Source: Gonium pectorale (lineage: Eukaryota > Chlorophyta > Chlorophyceae > Chlamydomonadales > Volvocaceae). Taken from it: a DNA stretch of 53,579 nt. Shown piece after piece: positions 22,018 to 34,400 of this stretch; position 1 is the first letter of the stretch, and every line of letters begins with the position of its first letter. The notes beneath the pieces are model-generated. The model did no database searches. It saw only the letters and a program-made list of their open reading frames with translations, and was not told where the DNA came from. The stretch covers positions 1,617,505 to 1,671,083 of the forward strand of contig LSYV01000003.1 in the NCBI GenBank assembly GCA_001584585.1. The letters are read 5' to 3'. The position numbers and the translations under genes are program-made.

Positions 22018-23040
22018 CAAGGTGATAACAGCTACATGCTTAACGCCATGTCGGACAAAGTCCGTCCAGAAAGGGCATGCAAGATGCAACAATCGATCGG
22101 TTGTCTGTTGGCCGATTACCGTCGTAGCACGTAGCTGGGTACCTGGCTACCTGCCGAGCTGGCGTGGCGATCGTTGGAAGGGGAGTGCAGGGCAATCATT
22201 ACACATGAGTTGGGTAGCTGACCAGGCTCTCAGCGCTTTGCACCCTGCCTCGATGAGCTCGATGTCGCACCGTATTGACCGCAGGCACCTGCTTCGCATG
22301 TGATCAAATACGCAGACCCCGGGCAGCCACCTGCCTAGCGCCAGCATTGGGCCGGGGCTGCAGAGCGACGTTCCGGCACTGGAGAAGTCCTAATCTGAGA
22401 ATACGACCCGATGCTCTTCAGAACGCGCAGCCCGTGCTTGTTCCACGTTCCACTTCACAGAAAGTAGGGCCAAAACTGACCAGCGCAAAGAAAATATCAG
22501 TGCTCCGACCAGCGCTTCATTGTGCCTTCAGGGGAGAAAGGGTACGGGCTACGGCACCGTACCTTGACATCAAGTTCAGGGCGGTTGGGTGAGGAACCTA
22601 GGCAGTGCTATGCTGACCAACAATCGCCGCCTACAAAAAAACAGAGTGTGTGAGGCTGTGCCTTTGCAGTTTATTGCAACCACTGTGTTGTACTAGAGAT
22701 ACACCGGACAAAGTGTTCCATATATACGTCCAGAGCGACCTCGCCTAGAAGGCGCACCAACAGCCCCAGCATGCTGTGTGTGGCATGCGGCAACATGGCT
22801 GGCTAGTGGCTACACCCCAGGATGCAATGCAGGTTCAACGGAATCGAGGCCCGGCAGGCGCAGAGCGGTCAGCAGGCTCTCCTTGCAGCCCACCATTTGA
22901 TAAATCCGACGCCGCAACGCCCTTTGTCCATGCAATCGTCACAGCGTTGTCACAGCCCTCCGCCCAGCCTGCCAGATCCCCCATGTGCCAAGCCGCCGCC
23001 TCCTTGCCGTGCACTTTAACCACCCGCCGCTGCCACCGCC
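22018..23040. other. Intergenic region between two minus-strand genes
   Basis: Holds the 3' UTR of HMG-CoA synthase and the promoter of the methyltransferase. A minus-strand TGTAA (TTACA at 22199-22203) lies about 840 bases beyond the synthase stop and is only a weak poly(A) candidate. No exon seen. Confidence 0.5.
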
Positions 23041-26000
23041 TCAATCAACCGTCCTGCGCTCGTACCACCGCCTGCTCTGCTCGTCCACACGGTCCAGGTA
23101 GTACACGCCGGCCGCCACGTCAGCAAGATCGCCGACGGGGCTGTAGGGCACGGGGCATCCGTACGCCCTTTCGACCTGCTCTGAAACCGCATCGTACACC
23201 GGGACCGGCCGCGCCACCCTGGCCGCCAGCCGCGCCTCGAGATCCAGGGTGCGGCGCACCGCCGCCAGGGTGAACCGTGGGTCGGCCGGTCCCGCCTCCC
23301 CCTCCGAGCCGCCTTCCCCGCCTTCCAGGGCCCCACTCTCCGCAAGCAGGCCGCCCCGCCGCGCGGGCCCACCGGGAACGGCGACGGCCGCGCGGCTGCC
23401 CCGCGCCACGAGGCTGAGCAGCGCTGCCATGGTTCCGGAGCCGAAGGAGAAGAGGAGCAGCCGGCGGCCTGCTAGGCCCTCCCCTCGCCGCGCCACCAGA
23501 CTGGCCAGCCCCTGCCACAGGCTGGCTGTGTAGGCGTTGCCCACCTGCGGCCGCCGGGGGCAGGGGCAGGGGCAAGGGCAGGGGCAGGGGCCACAGGGTG
23601 TCGGCGCCGGCTGTGGGCGGGTCGAGGACAGGCGACGGGAAGCTGTCGCGGAATGGGCAGTGATGCCCAAAATGCGCACAACGGAGTGAGCGAGCTGCAC
23701 CTCACCGAGTGACGCAGTTCGGTTCGCGCCTTGCATTTCCAGAAGCGCCGGAGCGGGCGGATAGAGGATCCGGGCTTCCCTCTCTGTTGACACGCCAGGT
23801 TCCGAGTGTCCACGAAGCCTACCCACCCAGCGGTAGCAGGAGCATCAGCCCGGAATTCCCCGCTCAGCCCCTACCGGACGATCCTTACCCGACGCCACCC
23901 GAGTTCCCGGTCCCCCACCTGGGACCCACCTGCTTCTGCAGCCACGCCGCGTCCTCAGCAATGTCCCGCCACAGTGCGTCCGTGGCCACCAGGAGGGCCG
24001 ACTCCAGGTGCTTATCGTCCAGTCCCCAGCACGCACAGGCCTCAGGATCCCGGGGCAGCTGCTCGCGCGAGCGCAGCACCCCCCGGAGCGCGGCCCCCAG
24101 CGGGCCACCCGGATCCGGAGCCGGCTGGGCCGTCTGGATGGCGGGCGCGGGCGCGGAGGCCTCCCCTCCGGGACCGCTCCGCGGAACTGCCTCCTGCGAC
24201 GCCTCCTCCTGAGCCCACTCCCGCACCCATGCTTCGTGCTCCGCGCCTGGAGACGCGGAGGCCGCAGCCGTGCCCGGCCCCACTATCCTCCAAGCTGAGC
24301 CCGCAGGGCCCTCTCGCTCCTTTTCCGTCGGCTGCGGGTGCTGTTGCCGCGCCACCGAGCAACTGCACCCCCGGGTCCGCGCGGTGGCACACTGCGGCCC
24401 GGGACCATGCGCCCCCCCGCCCGGGGGATCCGGCCCGGCCGGACCATGCCCGGTGCTGGGTGGGAGCTGCGCTGAACCCCCACAGGAAGCGGCTGCTGCC
24501 ACCTCTTCACCGGGACCGGGAGCGGCCGAGGCAGGGCATGTCCGGGCACGCGACGCTCGTGCCACCGCCTCCCCGGCACCGTCGACGGACGCAGCCGTCG
24601 CTTGTGCTGTCGCGGCAGCCGCTGTGGGCTGCACAGGCGGCTGCCCCTCCAGCGGTGGCGCTGTCGGCCCCGCTGCCGCGCCCCCTGATGCCGCTGCTGC
24701 TGCTGCTGCGGCAGCAGCCCTCAGGGCGTCCATGAGCGCTATCCGCGCCAGGCCCTTGCGCACCAGCTTGTTGAGCGGCGCGTGCCCCACGAAGTGCGAC
24801 ACATGCGGCAGCAAGCCTGCGGCACGGCATCAGCGCACGGAATCCGGGGGGGAAAGACCGAAGAAGCTGAGAACCAATCCACTGTCGCAGCAGGCAACGT
24901 AACAGGCGCCTAATGTATGTCTTGTTCCCACCAACATAATATCGTAAAACAACCACGGGCTCCTGATGGCGCTGCGTTCCGCCGCTTCCCCAGCCCCTCC
25001 CTCCACTTTCGCGCGCCCCTCCGTCCCGCAGTGCTGTGCCAGTCTGTCCGCGTGTTTAGGTTGGGCGGGTGGGCATGGGGTCTCCGCCTCCTCCCCTTCC
25101 ATATGCCAGCAATCTATCAGCGACCACGGCTATGAAGGTATGCTACAGCACGGTTCGCTCGTCGCTGACGTTGCAGGTCGCCGTTCCTCGTACTACTAAG
25201 TATGCGATTCGGTGTCCGCGACGCGACCCGTTTCCCTTTCTTTATTGCCCTCACCCACCTTCCCCGGGTGCCAGCAGCCCCGCCCGCTCCAGCCGCTCCG
25301 CCAGGCGCAGCGCGCAGTGCCCCGCCGAGCCCAGGTACTGGCCCAGCGTCAGCGGGCCGTCCACGGAGGGGTAGGGCAGCCGGCCCAGCGGCTTGAAAAA
25401 GTCCCAGGCGTGTGCGCCGTGGGCGCCCTGCCACATCGGGTCCAGCACCAGCGGCGCGTCCGGGCCCACCAGCAGCGCAGCGGCGCCGCAGCCGCCTGCA
25501 GCGTGGGGACAGGTCAGGCGGAGGGGGCTCGGGCAGCAAGGCGGCTGGGGGGTTGTGGGGCGTGTGGGGCATTGTGCGTAGGATCATGCGTAGGGGGCGC
25601 AGGCGAGCAAACAGAATGGGCGCAGGCAACGGCACGTCTTCCAACCAACTTTCAATGGAAAGATACAGAGGAAGAACAACCAAACCCTCCAGGCCGTTTG
25701 TCCTGGCAGGTGCGACGAGCAGCCATGGCCCGTTCAAGCCAGTGCACACCACACCCCCACCTACCCAACCCCAGCTCCGGCTCCTTGTTTCGGTCTCTTG
25801 CGCATCGTGCCATGTCCCACTGCCACCCCAACATGCCCTCTCCTGCCCGCAGCACACGACTGACCCGTGGGTCGCGCAGCGCTACCGGGGGCGTACAGGG
25901 CCACGTCCGCCGCCACCACCAGCGCCAGCCGTCCGTCCCACTGCCGGCTCTCCACCCAAGCGGCGGCCGCCAGCAGCGCTGACGTGCCCCCAAAGCACGC

Positions 26001-27245
26001 GTGCATGGCGTCAGCGGCCGGGGCCGGAGGGCCGCGAACCGCGGGGCGCGCCCCCTGCCGCCCCTGGGCCGGCCCCAGATGCGGCTGCGACTCCCCATCC
26101 TGCTGTTGCTGCTGTTCAAAATAGCGCATCAGGTGCGAGGTGATGCCCTTGCTGCGGTCCACACCCGACTCGGTGGCTGCCTGCAGGCGACCCGAAAGGG
26201 AGGCGGGAGCGCAGCAAAACGGTACCGTCGGCGTCTATACGTGCTTGCAGCGCTCAGCCCGTCAGCCGATGTGCCTGATCGGCGCTCTGGACTGCCGTAT
26301 GGGTATACGCCACTCGCCGCTCCGAATCCCCTTCCGGCGGCAACATTAGAAGCGTATCCACCGCACCCGGGGAGCGGACCTCAGTCACCGAGTTCCGCTC
26401 GGCTCGGCTGCGCGGCTGCGCCCAGCCTCCTGTTCCCCTGCCTACTGACCCATCACCAGCTGCCCGGCGCCCCGCACAGACACACGCACGCAACATCCCG
26501 CTCCTTCCAGCCGTGCGCGCCTGCAGGTAGCCGATCTCATCCGGTCGTACTCCGTACTTCTCCATGAGGGAGTGCGCGGCGGTGAGCGCCATGGACACCG
26601 CGTCCTCACGGTCGCTGGCAAACGCCATGGCCTCCTGGTTGCGTTGGTGGCAACGACGCATGGACAAGGTATAAGGCGGAAGCGAAGGCGCGGCGGGCCG
26701 GAAGCATGCCGTCCATGGCCATAAACGGATGCCGTACTCCACGCATCTCTGCCCGTCCCTCGGGCACGGCAAGCCCCGTGTGGCATGTGGGTCATGTGTG
26801 CGTGGCTTCATCCTCGCCCTCACCTGACCGAGCCCCAGAGTGTACTTGCCGGGGCAGCCGTCCACGGCCTCCAAGTCCACCATGCCAACCTGCCACCGCA
26901 ACCAAAGGCATTACCGAAACTGAATCCCCAGCCATCAGATCAACCAAGTTCGGGTGGGATATTGTCATTAGTTGATGTGAGCGCAGCGTGGCCAGGCTCC
27001 AGTCGTGGGTCCGGGTCTGGCGGGATGGTAGTCCAGTTAAGGCCGACCCGTGACCCGGCGACGCCCCCCGAAGTCCCCCCGCCACGCATAAGCAGTTGAA
27101 CGCGGCGGCATCCCGAGCGCTGCTGTGTGTGCAAGGTGCACGTGCCGCAAGTCACCTTTTGTTTCGGAAAGTAAATTTCGATTGCCAGGATGCCCACCGC
27201 CTCCGGGCGGGGAATATCTGGAATGTGGCGCCATGTAGATTCCAT
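23041..27245 (-). CDS. HMGS: Hydroxymethylglutaryl-CoA synthase
   Basis: Condenses acetyl-CoA with acetoacetyl-CoA to HMG-CoA, the second step of the mevalonate pathway and of ketogenesis. No targeting peptide is obvious, so the cytosol is likely. Seven exons join in phase to 737 residues: 27156-27245, 26824-26889, 26521-26634, 25865-26180, 25259-25495, 23930-24816, 23041-23544. Family landmarks: VGILAIEIYFP at the N-terminus; GKYTLGLGQEAMAF; catalytic Glu94 in ATESGVDRSK; catalytic Cys152 in HACFGGTSAL; ARPTGG; HAWDFFKP; catalytic His286 in GHAPLNKLV; VGNAYTASL; LFSFGSG; YYLDRVDEQSRRWYERR at the C-terminus. Plant enzymes have about 460 residues. The extra length is a Gln/Pro-rich insert (about 113-145) and a long Ala/Pro/Gly-rich insert (about 308-535). 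Intron 3 appears to be GC-AG. Close match along the whole fold; identity is secure. Confidence 0.95.
23556..23591. repeat. Simple repeat (GGGGCA)n
   Basis: About six imperfect GGGGCA units lie in the last intron of the HMG-CoA synthase gene. Confidence 0.8.
25130..25240 (-). repeat. Dispersed intron repeat, copy 1 (HMG-CoA synthase intron 5)
   Basis: Read on the minus strand, this intron has ACGGGTCGCGTCGCGGAC followed, after one differing base, by CGAATCGCATAC, starting about 27 bases after the 5' splice site. The same block occurs on the plus strand in intron 2 of the GT61 gene. Weaker similarity continues for roughly 90 bases to a shared TACCTTC. It is in the same orientation relative to its host gene in both places. 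Confidence 0.8.
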
Positions 27246-27469
27246 GAGCTAAGCGTGGAAAATGGCAGGGTGGGGGCCAGCAGTTGTAAGCACTCGGAAG
27301 GCGCATCAAGTAGCTTGAAAACAGATCATTTTGCAAGCATTCAATTTGAACACGCACAAGGTCGCCGTTCGGGTCTCTGCTGACTCCTCCACCGTAGATA
27401 CGACGCGCCTTGCCCGTCTCCCTATTCACAAACCAGCATTCCAACCCGTGCTTGTGGACAAGGCGATCA
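27246..27469. promoter_or_regulatory. Shared divergent promoter region
   Basis: Only 224 bases separate the start codons of HMG-CoA synthase (minus) and the PsbP-domain gene (plus). Both 5' UTRs and both promoters must fit here unless non-coding exons lie inside the genes. No TATA box is evident. Confidence 0.6.
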
Positions 27470-29313
27470 ATGCGCGCTTCCCTAAACTGCACGGGCCGGC
27501 CGCGGCCGGCCGTCGCTTGCAGCCAGAGCGCCTGCTGCTCGATGCAATTTACTCCCTACGAGCGTCATAGTCGTCGAATCAACGTGCTCCAGTGCTTGAG
27601 TGCTTCTGCGGACACGGCCGCACTGGCAGCGCTCTCGACGCATAGGCCCCCTACAGACACGCCAGCATACATTCCGCCGGCGCTGTCGAGGCGGACGCTG
27701 CTCGTTGCGGGCGTGGTAGCGACGGCGGTGGTGGCGCAGGGGCTGCACAGCTCCGCGCACGCAGGTGTGGCCACTAGTGGGGCGGGGGGTGGGGCGGGGG
27801 AGCGTAACGCCTGCGACATGGCCACACAAATCAGTGGCCCTGGCGTGTGCCTGGTGTGCAGTGACGTCGGGATTGAGGAGTGCAAGCCCCACCTCGCTTA
27901 GCGGCTAGTGTTGAAGCCTTGTGTTCAGCACGTGCGGTCTTGCCCGCCTCAGCTGCTCCTATGTGCCTCGGCCCACTCGTCAGATACGCATCCGCATTCA
28001 CCCTCAGCCTGCGCAACTACTAGTGGGCCCCTGCTCAATGGTTTCACTGCCCTGAAGCCGCCCAGGCTGGCCCGGCGGTGCGCACTTGCCGCACCTTTGG
28101 CCTTCGCTGCATGCGACACCCAACCTCCTGAGTCAATGACCGAGCCGCCGCCTGCGGCCTTCTTGGCTGCCCCCCCCCAGAGGAGGGCTCTGCCGTTGCC
28201 GCGGCCTCCGAGCCCGCGGACCCTTCCCTGACTGAGTACGTCAACGCCAAGCAGCAGTACCGCCTGCTGGTGCCCGCGGCATGGGAGGCCAAGGGCAAGG
28301 CGGGTGAGCCTGCCAGCAGGGGCGGCACGGTGACGGAGGGGGCGTGGAGGGCAGCAGGGGCTCCGCCATGCCCGCCTCGTCGGCAGCCAGTACGGAGGCC
28401 CCCTCCCGCGTGAGCGGCGCATGCGGCGGGGCACTCCGCGCGAGCCGGAGCGGCTCACTGCCTGGCCCGGGGCAGCGCCCGGGAAGGCCGCAGCGCCCGC
28501 TTGCTAGGGGGCAGCGGGGGCTGCAGCCCGGGGCCCCTCACCGCGCCCTTGGGGACCAGTGGGCGTCAGCCGGCGGCCTCACAGCGGCCTCCCGTGGGGG
28601 CCACGTGCACCGGCCACGATACCGCCACCTGTGTCCATGCCGATCCCGCTGCTCTCGCCCGCTCCAAACCCAGTTGCGCATAGCATCGTAGCCCCGGGCG
28701 TGTTACCCCCGTGTGGCCGGGCGCGCTCCCACTCCCACACGGCGTACCCTGCGCCCCCCGCCTACCCCATGTGTCCCCCCCGCCCAACCCCGCCCACACC
28801 GCGCCCAACCCTCCGTCTGTCCCCCACTCTCCCGCTGCTCCTCTGCTCCACCGCCGCCACCACCCGGCGGCTGCCACACTGACCCCTGCACGCCGACTGT
28901 GCCAACCCACCCTCGCATCATACGGCCCCCTCACGTTGCTCGCCTCCCTCACCTAGCCCTCCCCCCTTCCTTACGCCGCCGCAACCCCTTGGTCGCTGCG
29001 GCCCGCACGTCATAGCTGCTCGAACTCGCACCCGCTCGGCCGCCTTCCCCATCCCGGCCCATCCCCCCTGTGCCGCCTCGGCCCCCCAGGCGCTGACGTG
29101 CTGTTCGAGGACCCCTCCCGCCGCTCCACGTCTCTGGGCATCACGGTCAACCCCGTCAAGGTGGCCTCCATAGAGCAGTTCGGGGGGCTGCAGGACGTGG
29201 GAGACAAGCTGCTGGATGCGGAGCGGAAAAAGGTGCATGGGGGCGAGGGGTGGGCGCAGCCGGGGCGACCGGCTTGGGAGTGCGCTCAGGCGGCCGCTAC
29301 GCATGCATACTCC

Positions 29314-29346
<33 letters not shown>

Positions 29347-30106
29347 CGAACTGGTCGGCATTGCAGTGCTGGGTCCTGCGCGCTGCGCGGTGGGCGGTGG
29401 GCGATTGGAGCGGCCCAAAGGTGCCTTGAGCAGGGTGCAGCCCGCCCGATATGCTCGGTGCAATACTCTGCCGCGGATATCTGCTCAAGGGCCTTTGCCT
29501 CTGCTGCTGATAGGTCGAGACCTGTCCGGCACTTACTCCCCGTGACCACGCTGCCCGCTGCCTGCCCCTCCCCTCCGTTACCCTCCGTTACCCCGCCTCC
29601 ACCCCCCACCCCCTGCAGGAGAGCACGCTGGGCGTCACCCTGCTGGGCAGCTCCTCCCGCACGGGAGCCACAGGGGCCACCCTGTACGAGTACGAGTACG
29701 AGCTGGACAGCACACGCGGCCGCAAGCGCATCCTCAACACCGTCACCATCTTCAGCTCAAGGTGGGTTGCAGTTGGGTGGATGGCCATAGCGACGCAGGA
29801 AGAACGGTGTGTGGAGACAGCTGATACTGGTTCAACCGCTGGCACGCCGCGCCGTTTTCCGTGCGGTTGCCACGCAGCCTATTTGCGGAAGCCTCCGAGA
29901 GACATCTCGGCCTGCAAGAGGTGTTCCCGCGTTACGTTTACCTGTCCTAAACGGTGCTCGCGCCGCTGTCCCCGGCGATGGGGCGCAGGCTGTACATCCT
30001 CAATGCCGCCTTCAAGTGCGACAAGGACGGCTGCAGCGAGGAGGCGCAGCGCGGGGTGGCGCTGCTGCGGCGGCTGGCGGGCTCATTCGACGTGACCACC
30101 AACTGA
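27470..30106 (+). CDS. PsbP-domain protein of the thylakoid lumen (Tat substrate)
   Basis: A PsbP-domain (PPD) protein; relatives support photosystem assembly or function in the thylakoid lumen, but the exact PPD class cannot be told. Five exons join in phase to 273 residues: 27470-27764, 28181-28303, 29090-29232, 29619-29761, 29989-30106. The N-terminus is a Ser/Arg/Cys-rich chloroplast transit peptide, then a twin-arginine signal SRRTLLVAGVVATAVVAQG (Arg74-Arg75) ending at AHA98. The mature part (about 175 residues) has the PsbP hallmarks EYVNAKQQYRLLVPAAWE, DPSRRSTSLGITVNPVKV, SIEQFGGLQDVGDKLL and RLYILNAAFKCDKDGC. The start is the first in-frame ATG. An EYEYEYE run comes from a short TACGAG repeat. 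The HMG-CoA synthase gene diverges from the same short upstream region. Confidence 0.9.
29314..29345. repeat. (GCA)n microsatellite
   Basis: About eleven GCA/CAG units lie in intron 3 of the PsbP-domain gene, just after the exon ending at 29232. They are outside the coding sequence. Confidence 0.9.
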
Positions 30107-31429
30107 GCTCAACGTGCCTGTGTCTCGGCCCAAGCCGCAGGCAGCCATTGGCAGCAGCTGAGGTCCGTTTGCGAGCGCTTGATAGGGGGCCGCGGCGCCG
30201 ACCGAAGGGCATGCTGAGGCAATTTTAGCCAGGCACAAGAAGAAGCGGGAATTAGCTAGCAGCATGACAGGAGAAGGCATGGCGCTCGGCATCCCATGCA
30301 GGTCCCATGCGGGGACGGCGGGGCGGAGGCAGCAGCTGTTGAAGGTCCGTGCAGCCGCCCGCCTCGCACCTCCACCCCCCGCATATACGGACAGTTAGAA
30401 GGGCAGCCAAACAGGGAGAGCTCCGGGTGCGGCGATGCGATTTCGGATGTGACCATTACGCAGGACATTCAGAGCCGGGCAACGGTGCTTAGCGGCATAG
30501 GGCGATGCCCCCACCCCGGCTCCGGGTACCTTGCATCCAGAGCTGGAACACGCTTTGCTGGGGTATGATAGTCCCTTGGGTGCGGGAGTCCGCGTCGTGC
30601 GTCGTTTCTGGTCAGCAGCTGTGATCGGCGGCTTCATGCGCATTGTGCGCGGATGGTGAAGTGGCTGCGAGATGCAGCAGCGCTTTGCGGGGTGTGTGTG
30701 CTGGCACCCTCTTACTTGGGTTTGATTGGGATGCGGGCAAAGCACCTTATGCGTGCGTCTGAGTAGGGCATTGTGTTGTTGGCTTGTTGCAGGTTGCGGC
30801 GGCAATGGAGCCGCCTGTCGTCTTGTTGGGTCCGCCGTGTCGCAACTGAGCGCGGAGGGAAGGGCCGTCACAGGTCCTGCTGCCCTGCGTGCGGGGCGAT
30901 CTGACGACGAATGCAGGGCTGTCAGGGCGCACGCAAGTTGTAAGGGTTTCACGGTCGGCTATGCTACGTTGCCATACTCCGACAGCTGGGCTCGCGCGCC
31001 CGTGCCCCGCACCTTGGATACCAGAAGAATCTGTAATTGGTGAAAAGAATTAGCAGATAGATCAGTAGAGGAAGGGAGTGCACTGCCAGACTCATTGTTT
31101 GAGATGGTTGGTCGGCCAAACGCAGTGCAGAGGGTCGCGACCCACGGGCCCGACATGGCCCGATCTTGTACGCAGCCGTCCACCGGCACAGTCAGTTGAT
31201 AAAAACTGGTGAATCGCTAGCCCCGCATGCGGCCGTACGTGGGAACGGTGCTTGTCCTGCTATCTGAACGGAGCGGTTCCTGGTTGTACATACATAGCGA
31301 CGCTGCGACCGCTTGCACATTGTCTTTCGCGTCGCATGTGCCAAGGCCGCACATTGCCAAAATGGCTTGAAACGCCAGCTAGGCCTGGAGCGCAAGCGAC
31401 CCATGTCACCGTAACAGCTTGCAGAAGCG
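30107..31429. other. Intergenic region; PsbP-domain 3' end and downstream promoter
   Basis: No exon is supported. Plus-strand TGTAA occurs at 30939-30943 and 31032-31036, about 830-930 bases past the PsbP-domain stop; either may be the poly(A) signal. The rest would hold the promoter of the gene starting at 31430. Confidence 0.5.
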
Positions 31430-34400
31430 ATGCTACCCGCTATCATCTGCATCCTCTTATCATTATCGTTCAAGGAAGTATATGCAAATGACTTGCCAGC
31501 GAGCCTACGGGTCGCTCCCCGCGTCGTGGATGTCGACTGGCGGGGACTGCGGGTTTCGGGTATGATACCTAACCGCGAGGAGCTCAAAGGGAAGGTAGGC
31601 GGCGGGGAAATGACGGGGGTGGGAGCACAGCACACGTCAACACGCCCGCTGTCGTAACGCCGATGACTGGATCTCTCCGGCGGGCGTCAATCCCAGCCGC
31701 GTGTGGTCTTCGGGTACCTGAGCGAGAAGGACTGGGCTTTCGTCGAGTTACTGTGCTTCCTGCACGCTAGCTGGCGGTACGTGACGTCTTTGGCGGAGGT
31801 AAGAGACGCCCCTGCGCGCAACAGGGAGATATCGCCACGACGGACCCGCTTCAGATACCATTAAGTCAGGTACTGTGCCGTTCCAGGCACCAGGTACCAG
31901 CATCCTCCGTTGGAGTCTGTGTGCATTGCGGCAGGCGCGGGCGTGGCCTATGACCGTCACCTGTGCGCCCTAACCCAAGCAACGAGCCCGACGCGCCGTG
32001 GCTTTCTCCCTCCCCCGTCGGTCCTCCTTAGGCTCGGCAGTCAGACATAGAGATGCACTTGTACATTCCCCCGGCCCTCCTTCCACTCGCCGCTCGCATC
32101 CACCCTCGCGCTCAGCGCATCACCCCCGCCCCCGCCTTGCGCCCCACCGCCAGCCGACGGGCTACCGCATCGACCTTGTCGTCTTCTCCGACCAGCGCTG
32201 GCTGCGGGAGGCCAGCGCCCTGTGCGAGCCGGTGCAGCTCGAAGAGGCCGCCCGTGACGGGTTCACGCGGCTCCGAGACCGGCCTGGCAACGCCTCGACG
32301 TGCTGGGTGGTGCCCTACCCCCGCCCGCCCGTGGCCGTGTGGCACGGCTACCCCTTTGTGGCCAGTTTCCACTACCTGCGGGACGAGCGCGTGGCCGAGA
32401 TGTTGACCGGTGTGTACGGCTACGGCCTCAAGACTGACTTTGACTGCTTCCTAACGGCAACGCTGGTGCAGCACTTCCCGTACCGGCTGGAGGTGCGAGC
32501 TGCGCTAGAGGGCTGGAGATGTATTTGAGTGGTTGCTATTGTGGGTGGCGGGGGTGCTGCGATGCGCGGCGCCGCTGGGGCGCGGCGGGTGACGGGTGCT
32601 ACCGCTACGTGGCGTGCGGTTCACAGCAACGCGTAATCCGCATGGGGTGGACTCCTCCTAGACGCTGCGCGTACGTAAGGAGCACACACTGCCAGCACCC
32701 AGGCGGTGTCGGGTCCACGGAGGACACGAGCGGACGCGTGCAGGCGCGGATGCTGGAGCACTGGGGGCCAGCGCCTCGGGGCTACACTGTCCCCTAGCAC
32801 TTGACAACATCGTAGGCACACAATACAGTGCATGTGCCAGGGTCAAACCTCACGCACCCCCAACCCCACGTTTGCAAAGACAGCTAAGTTTCTTTGCGTT
32901 GCTTCGGCCCGCCTTGTGGCTGGCCCACATCTCCCGGTTTCCCTCCTACAACCTCCTGTCTCCTGCGCGCCGTCCCCCAACTACTTCCCCCGGCAGATGG
33001 GCCGAATGCACTACACGCTGCTGCCTGACACGTCCGCCCGCCTGCGCCGCGTGGCGGCCGAGCTGGGCCTGGCCCACCGCGGCGTGCACGACGTGGGGCC
33101 CACCTGGCACGGCGACGTGCGCAGCCTGGTGGCCCTGGCCAACGCGTCTCTGCCGCTGGTGCACCACCTGCTGGACAGCCAGTTCGCCAAGGAGCCGGAT
33201 GGCAGCTGGAGGCAGAACTGGGCGGCGGGGGAGGTGCGACGCGGGGTTTGTGCCGCGGCGTGGGTTGATGCATGGCGTACGACCCGAGGCGCTGGCTCCA
33301 TGCGTGTGTCATACATAGGCTTGCACTTTGGGTGGCTGCTCGGCACGGCGAGGCGCGGCAAGGCCACACTGCATGGGCGCCCTTGCGCTGACTGCGTCGC
33401 GCTGTGTTTGCGTCCGTGGGGTGCCCTGAGGCCTGGCGCCTGTATCTGTACCTGTGCCGCCGGGCCCGCTGCTCGCGCGCCTGCTGGCTGCAGGGCTGGC
33501 CCGTGTGGAGCAAGGACATGGCGGTCATGTACGCAGCCGACATCGCGATCAACCACCTGGTAGAGGAGTTCGAGGTCTCCAACAAGTGAGCGAGGGGCGG
33601 GGCGACGCGCTTGCATGGAAGCCTGTAATAAGCGCGCGTGTGTATTCTGCCTGCGATTGACAAGCGAATAAGGACGCTGTGCTTATTGCCGACCCAGCTG
33701 CATGCCAGTGTAGGGGCCCCTGGCTCTTCAAGGCCTCACGGATGGTGTGGACCCTGTTGTGGACCCTGGTGTCCACAAGGCGGTGCGCCGCGTGGATGGC
33801 GCTTCTTGCGCAGCGAGGGTGTACGGCAGTGGTGTTGTTGGCGAAGGCAAGCCGGCGCCCACTGCGGCGCCCAATGACTCCTGCGTGCTTGCAATGTCTC
33901 TCCCCTCCCGGCGGCAGGTACGACGTGCACGCCGACACCGAGAAGTACACCTTCACGCTGTACCACATCCACTCCCAGCACGACGACAAGGACTTCAGCA
34001 AGTTCGAGTTCTTCAAACACAAGTACGCCCACAGGTGCGCATCTGGGCGCGGCTGGTGGGCGTATGGGCGCTCGCGGCGCGTGGCGCTCCGCAACGACAG
34101 CAACGACAGCAACGAGCAGCCAACCCGGTAGCCTGAGCCGGGTGGCTCAGGGATCGCAGAGCGCCCGCGGAATGCCCGCCCAAGAGCGGGCCTTCAGCGA
34201 CAGCTCACGCGCCATGCAACGGGTCCCGCCGCCCGCGGCTCGCCCACAGGGGCCGCCGGACCTTCCGCACATGCCGACCGTCAAGGCATGCTCCGTGGGA
34301 CCGTGACCTGCTAGCTGCTACACTGGCCGCACACCACCGCCGTGCAAGGGGCGTTCTCCCGCATGTGCGTCTTGTGCCGTTCTAGGGGGGCCATCACGCC

